Below are positions 24,901 through 35,120 of a stretch of DNA of 64,000 nucleotides, piece by piece. This stretch comes from Auricularia sp. M13. Taxonomy: Eukaryota > Basidiomycota > Agaricomycetes > Auriculariales > Auriculariaceae. How positions within the stretch are numbered: the stretch's first letter is position 1; the number at the start of each line of letters is the position of its first letter. The DNA lies in NCBI GenBank assembly GCA_037042915.1, contig CM073203.1, forward strand, positions 620,001-684,000, in the 5' to 3' direction. Made by a program: the position numbers and the translations under genes. The notes under the pieces are model-generated. The model was not told where the DNA came from. It ran no database searches and saw nothing but the letters and a program-made list of their open reading frames with translations.

Positions 24901-25530
24901 CTCCTTCAGCTGGGGATTATACGCTTGTCGTGTCGTCCTTCAATCCAAAGGAACTGGGCTCGTTCACATTATCTGTGGAGAGCTCGTCGCCCTTTTCGCT
25001 CGATGCGGTACCTCAAGAGGGGGCCGGGATGTTCATCAGGACGCTCTCGGGTTCATGGTAAAGATATGCTGGACAGTCGTCTCAAACGCCGCTCACCGCA
25101 GTCATAGGACCGAGAAGACAGCTGGCGGCCCGCCGTCAAGTGGCCGCTACCACCTCAACCCAATCTGCGACCTGCATGTCGCGTCGTCTGGGGACGTTTT
25201 GTACGCGCCATTGCTTGCGTTCTTCCCATGTCGCATTATTCACACCATTTCACTCACAGTGCACGTCTCCAGCTACCATCCCGCACGCCGAATTCTGCTC
25301 TCAATCTCACACTATTCGCGTGGGACGAGGCCAAGCAGCAACTCGGTCGGCAGCTCGCGACGTCTGGTCCTTACGCCCAGCGCATGTCTGGCGCGCTCCT
25401 CGAGACAGTAAAGCTGCCGGCCGGGCGGTATTGTCTCGTCCCGTCCACATACGTGCCTGGGGTATGTGTTGAGTTCCGGCTTGTGATCTATAGCAAGGTC
25501 TCCGGGCTGAAAGCTGCTTTTCGGTCGTAA
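21911..25530 (+). CDS. Calpain-like cysteine protease of the ambient-pH pathway (PalB/Rim13)
   Basis: Twenty-one exons join to 828 residues (21911-21940, 21992-22214, 22271-22391, 22454-22653, 22713-22831, 22883-22886, 22939-23039, 23092-23129, 23184-23204, 23274-23315, 23403-23458, 23518-23601, 23670-23717, 23776-23893, 23945-23976, 24031-24209, 24257-24493, 24545-24860, 24910-25057, 25102-25200, 25260-25530). Residues about 10-80 form an MIT domain. The protease core has VGNCSVVASL (Cys171), VEKAYMK, DLHALVGWIPE and SHDYAVLD (His341). Two calpain C2-like modules follow. In fungi this protease, recruited to ESCRT, cleaves the PacC/Rim101 transcription factor. Oddities are a 4-nt microexon (22883-22886), a 21-nt exon, two introns ending AAG or GAG, and Asp358 where calpains have the catalytic Asn (NPW). 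The exact junctions before 22454 and the donors at 22654 and 24210 are the least certain. Confidence 0.9.
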
Positions 25531-25720
25531 TGCTATGTGTACTGGTGTTTGTGTTTGTACCACAGATGTAATCCTTTTCCATCGCACATAAGGATGAATG
25601 TAGCTTAAGCCCAATGGGTCGGACTTGGCGAGAAAGATTGTCGCAGAATTAGATTATGATTCATGTTTCTCTTTCGTACGCTCCTTTGTTTATATTTTAC
25701 GTGATTACTGATACTACCCC

Positions 25721-28136
25721 CTAGAGGAATTCGCGCTTTATTCGTTGCCACCTCGTTTCGTTGGAAGCTGGCGCCTCGTCGTGTTTCTCGTCAAAAGAGT
25801 CAATCGTCTTCCCCGCGACGTCGGTTTTTTCGATCTGGGGCGAGAGCTCAATGACAGGTAAGGCAGAATAGAGGCACGATTTACTTTATTGTGCGTCTTG
25901 CCCAGATGGTAGTTCGGCATGAACAGACCGAACCCTATGCTGAGGATGGCCACGAGGAGACCGGAAATGAACAGCGGCCGGAGCGTCCTCGTCGCCGCGC
26001 GAATAACCGCCTGCCTGACAGGGTCGTGGAGCTCATACTTGCTGTGGACGCTTGTCAATTTGCGGTACAGTGTCTGGGCTAGGTCGTGCGAGAGGCCTTC
26101 GTGTGCGAGGTATTTCGGCATGTTGTTCGTCCAGACGGCGCCGGCGATGGCGCTGCCAATGGATCCGCCAAGGTTGGTCCATAGAGAGAGCAGCGCGATG
26201 ACGGAAGCGAGATCGTGGTGCGGGACACTGGCCTCTGACGCCACCCGAGCTCCCACGACACTGCAGGCGCCTCCGAGGCCGGTGAGCACTGAGAAGTCCA
26301 TGCAGTTAGCGCTCCCCGCGGAGAAGGATCTTCTGTACGCACATCTGGAAAATATCAGAGCAACGTCGGACGCCTTATCGCCCATCGCGTAATTGACGAG
26401 ACCAACGCCGATCGCCCTTATGCAGAGACCAGAGAGCTGGATGATCTTGTACCGGTGTGTTACGCGCATGAGAAGCCCCACAATCAATCCTTCCAGGCGA
26501 CGCGACAATCAGCATAAATACAGGCTTCGTGTCCTTAAACGCACCTCCTCCGCACAGGCCCATTGTCATGACATTGTTGAAGTATCCCCACTTCGTGCTC
26601 GACCAGGGCTTGAGCACATATACGTAGCTGCTGTGATATACGGAGACCAAGTAACCTCCAGCGTAGTAGCAAAAGTCGACCGACATCGCAAGCAGGAATG
26701 TGCGATTGAAGAAAATGCGTTTTGTCATCACCGGAGAGGCTGCAAATTTGGTGTCCCAGACGGCGAACACGATGAGCAGAATGGCACCGAGCGTCATCAT
26801 CGCGATAATAAAAGCTAGAAGGTGTCTTCAGCATACACAATCAATCGGGAGAAGTAATGTAGGCTCACGCTCATCCCATCCACGTCGTTGCTGGGATGCA
26901 ATAGAAAATGGCGTCAATATGAGAACGAACGATGCACCGAGTAGGAATAGCCTGTAAATGCAATGTGCCCGGCTTAGATTCGTTCAGTCATTTCAGGAAA
27001 TAGGTCATACCCAAACGCATCAATCTCAGCGGCCAGGCGACGCGCCAGAGTGAAGTAGCTCTCCGGAACCTCTGCTCGGTTGTGTTCCTTCCGGTAACGT
27101 CGGGCATACAGACTCTCAGCGACGTTGACCTCTCCGCTCGCCCTAGCCCGGCGGTCTGCAGTGTACAGAATCATAATCGCTGGCAAAATCATCACGGGCG
27201 TTCTACAGCAGCGAATCAGGCGAGGTCAGCCTATATCGAAGGCCACTCACATTATGCAGAACATGCCATAGCCCCAACGCCAGAGACCTCGGTCAATGAG
27301 CGGGCCGCTGATGTTCGGCCCAATGAACGCAAACCATAGCCAGGGCGCTGATCCCAGTGAGCTGATGAACCCACGCCATTCCAAGGGAGAAAGGTCTGCA
27401 ACAATTATTCCAGTCACGAAAGACATGCCGCCATCGCCAATCGTTGAAATGCATTGTCCAGCTGCGTAAGCCGCTGGAGAACGGGCACCGGCCATGACGG
27501 CGTATCCGACGACATAAAAGACCAACACGACGAGATAGGCCGTCTGTCGGGACGATATGTCGGCAATCTTTGCTATAAACGGCTTTGAGACGGCGTCTGC
27601 AAGATGAAAAATCAGCAAGGCGTTCAGGCTAAGAGGTCGGGCCAGGAGGTCGCATACGACGCACTCATAATCCCCGTAATCGTTGCGATGGTACTCAGCA
27701 GCGATCCATGCTGCCCAAGATCACTGGAGGCGATGGGCTCATAACTACTCGTCGTCGCGCCGTCGAGACAGCTCGCGAGCATGACGCCTGTCGTGATGAA
27801 TATTTTAATTCAGCCCAGGAGGACCGGGGGCTCGAGCTCGGGCGACGTACCAACGATAGCCACGCAAAGAATGTACATTATCCATCGATGCCTCTCGAAG
27901 ACGCGTGCAAAGGCTTCAATTTTGTCGACACCCGGTTGCAGCGACGCACGATCGACGTTCTCGTGCAAACCCGCGACATTCCCAGAGTCCCGTTCGCTGT
28001 CCTTGCGGATACTCGCACCATCGTCGGATGGCGGCGCTTTCTCCTCGACTGCGCGTGTTGCAGCCATATTGGTGGAGCGTGAGACGCACGATTTGAGGAC
28101 TTCTTCTCTCGACCTTTTATCTGATATCGCGGCCAT
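25721..28136 (-). CDS. MFS transporter, siderophore-iron type
   Basis: Nine exons (28136-27851, 27787-27665, 27596-27251, 27202-27011, 26951-26869, 26814-26545, 26489-26343, 26288-25885, 25834-25721) give 654 residues. The protein opens with an acidic cytosolic tail and a GVDKIEAFARVF block, then about 14 membrane spans. DGATTSSYEPIASSDLG, KPFIAKIADISSRQTAY and LWTNLGGSIGSAIAGAVW match the siderophore-iron transporter (SIT/MirB/Sit1) branch of the major facilitator superfamily. Such proteins take up ferric siderophores, often xenosiderophores, by proton symport at the plasma membrane or in endosomes. No siderophore synthetase lies nearby, so use of foreign siderophores is plausible. An in-frame ATG at 28067 is an alternative start. 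One acceptor reads GAAG. The stop is 190 bp from the convergent palB stop. Confidence 0.9.
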
Positions 28137-28612
28137 TCATGGCCGGACTTACACTAGATCTTATCAGATTACCACGTGGCGAAATTCCGTTGATGCCTTG
28201 GCGAGGCTTCCAGAGCATCAGGTGTAAGAATCTATTATTTACTGTCCGTGCTCGAATCGTCAGGCCCAACGGCTGTAACGTGATAACATTAGACTACAGC
28301 CCTGACATGCAGAATTCGTAGTATGAACTCCTGAGAGCCCACAAAGTCGATCCCATGGTAGTATCCGTAGTACTGATCTGAAGTTCCGGGCTCGGACGAC
28401 CGTGAGAAGCCGGCGTGCCTTTGGGTGAGTGTGAACCAGGACAACGGCCCGGGGCCAGGTCACACCGTCCCGTTTCCCTGCTCGCAGTCGAACGTCTGAT
28501 CCCGACTAGCCCGCTGTTTGCAATATGCATTTGACGATTGATTACATTCCATTGCACAAGAAATACAGCAAGGTACAAACATGGTTCGACGGCATTCCTC
28601 GACACTCGGCGC
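28137..28612. other. Intergenic region, MFS promoter side
   Basis: This 476-bp segment lies upstream of the MFS start and downstream of the next gene's stop. No gene, repeat or obvious TATA box was recognised. GATA-type iron-regulator sites would be expected here if the transporter is iron-repressed, but none was established by eye. Confidence 0.4.
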
Positions 28613-30468
28613 TCAACGCTCCCCAGAGCCCCCCACAGCGTGGCCGTCAGCGGTCTTCGCACCGTGACCACCTTTCATCTTTCCCGCCATGTGCTTTGCC
28701 TCGCCGCGAATGCGGTTGACAAGAGAAACATGCTTGGCACCTTCAACAGCGACTGCGCCGTGAGTTGAGTGATGTCTGGCCGAGTCGAGGTCGGCCATAG
28801 GCCCAGGCGAGGTGGCTGATCCGACCCCGACATCCTCGACAAACCGCGAGAATTTGGGCGAGTCCGAAGCCACTGCGTGTCCGGTGCTCGTGGATGGCTC
28901 TGAGGCAACCGCGGGTGTGTCCTTGGTAGCCAGGGTCGGGACACCCACGCTGCTGTTCTGTTGGCGGATATGCGGCGCGAGGTACCGCAGCTCTTCCTCA
29001 AGGTCGAGCTCGACAGCACGCTGTTGGGCCGTACCAACGAGAAAGCCATGGTGCGCGCCGTCATTCGTACCCGCTCCCCTTGCCCCGGAGCCCGTGATGC
29101 CGCTCTTGATACTGAACACAGACGAAGGCGCTCGAGCCATGCTGGGCGGGGATAGATTTGGCGGCAAAGGCAGGTTCGATGAAGCTGCTGCAGGTACAAT
29201 GTTGCTCGGAGCATCTTCGCCGCGGGGTGTGGGGGACACCACCGAAAGTTGCGGAGGTTCGTCGTGCACAACAGGCTCATGATCGCCGCCGGTGAGGGCC
29301 GTAGTGAGAACGCTCGGATCGGCATTCTCTCCAGCCATCATCGTAGTGCTGTCAGGTGGCGTCGGCGACACATTATTCGCCTCGGGGAGGTGCACATGGG
29401 AAGACGAATGGCCTGCGGCTTCAGGTGGAGGAGAAGATTTACTATCTTTACGCGATCCGCCCAGAGGGAACTTGTCCTCGCGACTGGAAGAGCCCTCGAG
29501 GCTGGCAGTATCTTGGTTGCTCTGCAAGTCCTTGGCCACGGCAGTATCATTGCTGAGTTCGACTGCGCCATGGACGCCTGAACGGGTCCGGGAAGAAAGC
29601 TCGTTACCCTCTGGAAATTGACAGTGTCAGCCTGAGCCTAGGGCGTTGGTGGCAAGACTTACCTGGTACGGCACCAAGCGACGAGGGAGGCGGTGAAGTA
29701 TAATCGGTCCTCAAAGCAATGAATGCGGGGGGCGTATGGACTGGCGCGCGGTGATCCCGAATGCCGGACAACGAACTCGACACGGAATTATTCGCGCCGT
29801 CCACCCAAGAGCTTTGCCCCGAGCCACTGGGAAGGACAGGGCCTTCAACACCCGCTGCGATGCGCGTCAGGGCTCTGCACATACATTGAGAATAAATACT
29901 GACGTGCATGGCCCACGACCGTGTTTACGAGACTAGCTGGCAAGTTTTCCGTTACAGCAGCGTATGCTGCGTTAGGCTTGCCGACTGAAGGGGTAGTCCC
30001 ATCTCCAGTGGTCTGTTCAAAAGACTCAGCATATTCCGTCGTAAATTTCGCAGCGGTGCCAGTGGTCATAGGAGTTTCCTCAGCGCTGATGTCAGGATCA
30101 GGAAGGCCTCCGACATGCGCTGCGAAAGGAATGTTGGTTGAGCTCAGAGCTGGCGCCTGAATTCTGAAAAATCACGCACAAGAGTTGGCATTATCAGGGA
30201 TCATACTAGTAGGCAGATAGTGGGCTGCAGCGTTGCTGACTGCTGCAAGCGTGCCGAGGATATTCTGCCCGACCGAATAACCGAGCGAGGCTTCACCCAC
30301 GTCCGACCCAGGATCGTCGTCATGGCCGCCGTTCCAAGCACCAGGAACATGCATGTCTGAGGAATCCAAGCGGCCGATATGCGGGGCGTTCATGGTAGCA
30401 AATTTGGGCGGCTGTTGTGGTACCGGCCTCACGTTGCTGGTGTCGTGGACGTTGTGTAGAGAAGCCAT
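28613..30468 (-). CDS. Low-complexity protein of unknown function, conserved C-terminal basic motif
   Basis: Four exons (30468-30180, 30119-29904, 29854-29663, 29610-28613) join in frame to 564 residues. The protein is rich in Ser, Pro, Ala, Gly and acidic residues and is probably disordered. It has no signal peptide or membrane span. The only conserved-looking part is the C-terminus, where a segment around VNRIRGEAKHMAGKMKG resembles a KxKGEAKxxxGKxxG tail that I recall from many unnamed Agaricomycete proteins. Introns of 49-60 nt with good GT..AG borders and a continuous frame support a real gene. No function can be assigned. Confidence 0.72.
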
Positions 30469-31267
30469 GGCGAAGGGAGAGGGCTGTCCACTGGACGTTT
30501 GTCCAGCCGCGATTTATACTCGTCGAGGTACATCGTCACCAGGATCGTCGCTCTGTGTACTGATGACGATGTTGCGGCGTGTGGCCCGAGGCACGGCTCG
30601 GGTCAAAGACTGACAAGAGCGCTTGTTATTGTCAGTTCGTGAGAAAATGCAGTGGAATACTCTGGAGTCAGTGATTCGTCAGTGCAAACCGAGATGGAGA
30701 TGAGAACCTCGGGTGTGGCAACGGCGAGCGGGTTACCGCGAAAAAGTCAGCTTGGTGGACATCCAGCGATGCTAAGGGAAAAACACAACGTTGCAACCTG
30801 GGAGCTAGCAATGTGTTTGACGCCTCTTCCAGGGGCACACGGCGCTTTCAATGTCATACAGTGCAGCTTTGAGACAATGGGACGGGATCTTCGACAACCA
30901 GCGCAAGCCCTAGCTCTTGCTGTATACATCCTGCATTAAGATGCGAGAAGGATCTTGTAGTGGAATAGAAGGCCAGGCTGCCCGCGATGATGGCAGTTGG
31001 AGTCGAAGTTGACTCTGCGGTGTTTGAATTCGTGTACACTTTTCAACCCGGGAGGTTCAACTCGCCGCTCGACATAGAAATCAGTTGCATGGAAGTGTGA
31101 TGTCTCCGTGATTCAGGCGCTCTGCCTCAGAAGACCTAATAACGAGAGCAACAGACCGCCTTCACGTACATTTGGAGGCGCAGACGATAGATACGTACAC
31201 GGTACATATTTTCCCTACTTGAATACATCGGTTCTCCCGCCAGGGTAAGTCCGGTCTTCGTCATCTC
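30469..31267. other. Intergenic region
   Basis: About 800 bp upstream of the low-complexity gene and downstream of the membrane-protein gene, both on the minus strand. The short ORFs present lack any family resemblance. Nothing else was recognised. Confidence 0.4.
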
Positions 31268-32442
31268 CTACTGAGCGTGTGGAAAATACGCATCCGCAGT
31301 TGGCATTGTGGTGTACAACGGCGACCCGCGCACCTCGGGACGTTTCGGCGGCTCCGACGACGAGCTGCCAGTGTACGACCGCGCATTTGTCGTCGGACTG
31401 GAGACGAGTGTGCCCCCCATGCCCGCCGCGCCCGCGATGTTGGCGTCCTGCATCGCCTTCGCCTCCGGGCCGAAGGGATAGTCGCCGGCCGGCGCGCTCG
31501 AGGACAGCTTGCGGAGCCGTTGGCGACGTCGGCGATAGATGAGCAGCGCGATGATGGCGAGCACGATGGTCAGGCCGATGACGCTGACGAGCGCTGCGAT
31601 TGCCGTCTTGCTGAGGGGCTTGTTGGGCGTCTTGGGCAGCCGGAAGGGCTCGGTGGTGTCGTCCGACTCCGGCGCTTCGTTGCTGTTGAGGCTCGTCGTC
31701 CCCGTCTTGCCGTCTGTCGCGCCGACGGGATCCGTACTCTGCTCGGTTGGCGTTACGGCGTCTGCGTTCGCGTCGATCGTGGATCCAACCGTTCTGAATT
31801 AGAGGGCCTCAGCACGCAAACACGACACCAATCATGTTGCGCGTCGGCATACCCAGATGGCGGCGCGTCCCTGACAATGATAAAGTCCAGCCCCAGGAAG
31901 ATGCGATTATCGGGGTCCGCAGAGAACGACTCTGGGTTGTAGCGTAAATCGAAGGTATGGGTTACCGTGGGATCGAGCTGGTCCACGAGGAGAATGTTGA
32001 CCTCGGCCTCTTCCTGTTCGGCCTGCGTATCGTACAGCAGCTCCGGTTGACCGTCTACGCTGGCGAGGAATGACGCGCCGCTGGGAAGCACGCGCCCGTA
32101 CAGCTCGATTGCCGAGCCCTGGAACACCAGCGAAAGTGAGGAGGTCTCGCCCCAGGTCACCATCGTCGCGTTGATGCCCTCCTGCTTGTCCAAGAAAAAC
32201 CTACAGCAAGTATGCATTTGCTGGCGTAAATCTCCGGATATGCCATTGTCTTATGGAAGGACGTACCAGTTATCAGTACATTGCTCGTTGAACGTAAAGT
32301 CTGCGCATTTCGTGGAAGGAAGGGGCACGTTGCTGTAGCCGATGGCTTTCCTGGTAATGGGCACCAGGACGTCGAAGGCGTGTACGAAATGGAATAGGGC
32401 CCCGAGCGCCGCGAAAGAAACAAAGAAAGATGCGCCGGGCAT
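31268..32442 (-). CDS. Type I single-pass membrane protein of unknown function
   Basis: Three exons (32442-32267, 32200-31853, 31793-31268) give 349 residues. The N-terminus MPGASFFVSFAALGALFHF is a signal peptide. The ectodomain of about 200 residues is predicted beta-rich (WGETSSLSLVFQGSAIELYG, VLPSGASFLASVDG), like ectodomains I recall from many unnamed Agaricomycete surface proteins. A Ser/Thr/Pro stalk leads to one membrane helix (AALVSVIGLTIVLAIIALLI) with a stop-transfer RRRRQR, then a roughly 95-residue cytosolic tail. The layout suggests a cell-surface sensor or adhesin-like receptor, but no specific function can be claimed. The ATG at 32442 was preferred because the longer frame starts only at a non-ATG codon. 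Confidence 0.8.
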
Positions 32443-33257
32443 CGTCGAAAGCAAAGACAAGCAGGGGCGGGCGAAGGTGAACCTGGGATGAGTCCAAGAT
32501 ACCAGCCTGTTCGCCGTCGTGGATCCGACGTCAATCGAGCATCTCGATCATGCAGTCCTGATATAGTAACTTCTCATCAGCGCCCAATCCGATGCAAACA
32601 AGCTTACCGATGTATATGACTCTGAGCCCAATTTTCATCGAAAGACAACGTGTGAAGTTGACACGGACGTATCGTACCAACCAGTAGACACCAGGCCTTC
32701 AGTTTCAACATTCGATTCGCCCTATACGGCCTCCGTAGCTCGGGAATTTCAGTTGCTGGTATAGGGGCTGTACTACTGATTGCCTACTGATTTGAATTAT
32801 GCCCTGTCTCCAAGCAACCACGTCTGGCAGGTTCACTCGCACAAAACGTTGCGATTGCGAGGCCTTCGTCTGGCTTTCCTGAGTTTCTTCGACCCTTGCA
32901 TCAGGTGAGACGGTTGCCGAAGTGCCGGAGGGATCAAGCCTGGGCGCCAAGCCCCGACCAGAGGCGTAAGCAAGAGTCTGAGAGATGGCTGGAAAAAACA
33001 GCAGTGACACCCAGAAATTGTGAGATACCGACAGAGACGGGTAAAGCTGGCATTGCCCAATGAAACAGGAGGCAATTCTGGGAGCAATGGAGGACGGGCG
33101 AGGACCGGTAGCAGCCGAACTGGATTCCTTGGCTCTTGGCTTTTGCCCAAGCAAGAAATGGACGCCGAGACGTACGCGAATGTAACGGCGTCGTTCGTCA
33201 ACAGCACGTTGAACTCGTACGCACCCAGTCCCCGCTGCCGCGCGCAGGCCGCAGACG
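32443..33257. promoter_or_regulatory. Divergent intergenic region between two membrane-protein genes
   Basis: The flanking genes point away from each other, so this 815-bp segment holds both promoters. An ATG at 33158 (MDAETYAN) opens a short frame that could be a first exon of the plus-strand gene, but the introns it would require are 31 nt (too short) or 74 nt, and neither is compelling. No TATA box was recognised with confidence. Confidence 0.45.
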
Positions 33258-34830
33258 ATGATCCCGCCCGCCAGCACGAGCTCGGACGCGCTGCCGGACG
33301 ACCCGTACCTGCAGTACCAGCCCATCTTCGCGCTCTCGTTCCCGATCCAGATATTCATGACCTCCATGACCGCCACGCTCGTCGCCGTCCTGCTCGTCCA
33401 GCTGCTCTTCACCTCCCAGTACCACTGGCCGCTCGCCCGCCTCAACTTTGTCTTCCAGATGCTCGGCGTCTCAACGCTGCTCATCTCCATCGTCGCAGAG
33501 CTCAGCATCGTCCTCAACCAGTCCTACCGCAAGAGCAGGGAATGGCCCTACATGCTCTCCTACATTGCCTCCAAAATTCCGCCCGACGACGACGACCCCG
33601 ACCCCGTCGTCGTGCCCTGGACGCTGACCCAGAAGCTTCTCTGGGCGATCATGGAGGCAGCAGTCTCGGCCCTTGTGCATGTTCGTCTTCGCCCTTAGCC
33701 CGCACAATCGGCCCACACTGAACATCCTATCGCAGATCGCAAACATACAGTATCTGACGCTACTCTACCCGTCCAAGCTCGAGCGCTACGTCGTGTTCAC
33801 CGCGCTCGCCCCAATTGCATTCGTCTCGGCCGCCATGGAAGTCTTTGCCGTCCACCCATCGAAGGACGTGCAAGCCTTCGCTGATTTATTGCGCAATATT
33901 TGCAACTGCACGCTGTCGCTGCTCTTCACCATCGCTCTCTGCATGTGGGGCTTCGTCTTCAACCGCCGCGCCGCCTGGCGCACGGACGGCGGTACTGCTG
34001 TCTTTGGTGCAGGCGCAATCCTGCTTGCGGCTATCAGCTCCTTCCTCAACATCATCGTCATACCTGAAAAGAACAGACTCTTCTGGCTTCAGCCGCTCGT
34101 CTGGAGCGTCGTGCTCTGGCAGAGCTTCCTCGGCTGGTGGTGGTGGGTCGGCTGCGCGGTCGAGCAGAACAACATCGAAGACATCATCCTGCGCGAGCGC
34201 AAACGCGCGCTGCGGCGCTCGCGCACGCGGTCCAAGAAAAACGATCCACACACGACGAGCACCTCGAGCGCCAGCGGCGGCCTCAAGACGGGGATGCACC
34301 GTGTCGTGGGCTCGTTGCGCAGCCGCGGCAGCAGGCCGCACGCAAGCGGCGCGAACCCCGACACGGCCCTCGGCCGCTCGGATACGATTGAGATGACTGA
34401 CATGCCGCACACGGCGTCAGTCTCTGCGCCGCCGTCGGTGGCGAGCATCGAACGCTCGTGGTGGCGTCGCATCTGGCGTGCGCTGCGCCGAGAGCACGAG
34501 TCCGCGACGTTTGTCCAGGCACTCGAGCTCACAGGCGTCGCGAGCGACCCGCCTCGGCGCGGCTGGGGCCTGGGTTACTTTGCCGTCAGCGAGCGGGATG
34601 CTGCGTCGCGGAGGGTGCGCGAGCTGCGGGAGGGCGGCGAGGCGCGCGGCCTCGTGGACGGACACGACCATCTCGACCCCTCGTCAGCATCAACATCGTC
34701 AGCGCCACCTGGCAATGGCAACGACGGCCGGCCGCCTATGCAGCCCAACCCGTCGCAGGACTCGCGAAGTTCGATGTTCTGGTGGGGGCCGCTATCAAAA
34801 TGGCGCTTGCAAGACCGAACAGTCTACTAG
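33258..34830 (+). CDS. Polytopic membrane protein of unknown function
   Basis: Two exons (33258-33680, 33736-34830) give 505 residues. Six to seven hydrophobic spans are visible, for example around IFMTSMTATLVAVLLVQLLF, FQMLGVSTLLISIVAELSIV, YVVFTALAPIAFVSAAMEVF and LSLLFTIALCMWGFVF. A conserved-looking block LWQSFLGWWWWVG is followed by a long Arg/Ser-rich cytosolic tail of about 220 residues. The fold is reminiscent of fungal 7-TM sensors, but I do not recognise a named family. The donor could lie at 33675 instead of 33681, and an upstream exon starting at 33158 is possible. The gene is divergent from the type I membrane-protein gene. Confidence 0.75.
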
Positions 34831-35120
34831 ATGTCTTGTCTTCTCCTTGGAACGCGCTGTCGGAGCTTTGCGTTGTATTACTAGGCATTGTACGATTATT
34901 CACATTGCACAGTCGAGATGCATGCATAGTCTGAGTGACTCGGCGAGGGGCCTGTCGGGCGGTTAGATTCAGTGTCAGCGCCTCGCACGTTCGTTGCTAT
35001 GCTTGCAGGCGGCGCCCTGTGCGCCACACTCGGGCCCGTCGAGTAACAACACCGTGCCTCAAGGCTTGAGCGCAGATATATGGCGCGTTTGCTAGGGCAC
35101 TCGTTGCCCACCAATCATCA

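Noticed and set aside
33158-33257. Additional first exon of the polytopic membrane protein (MDAETYAN..)
   Set aside because: It would need a 31-nt intron, which is too short, or an arbitrary 74-nt choice; kept only as a possibility.
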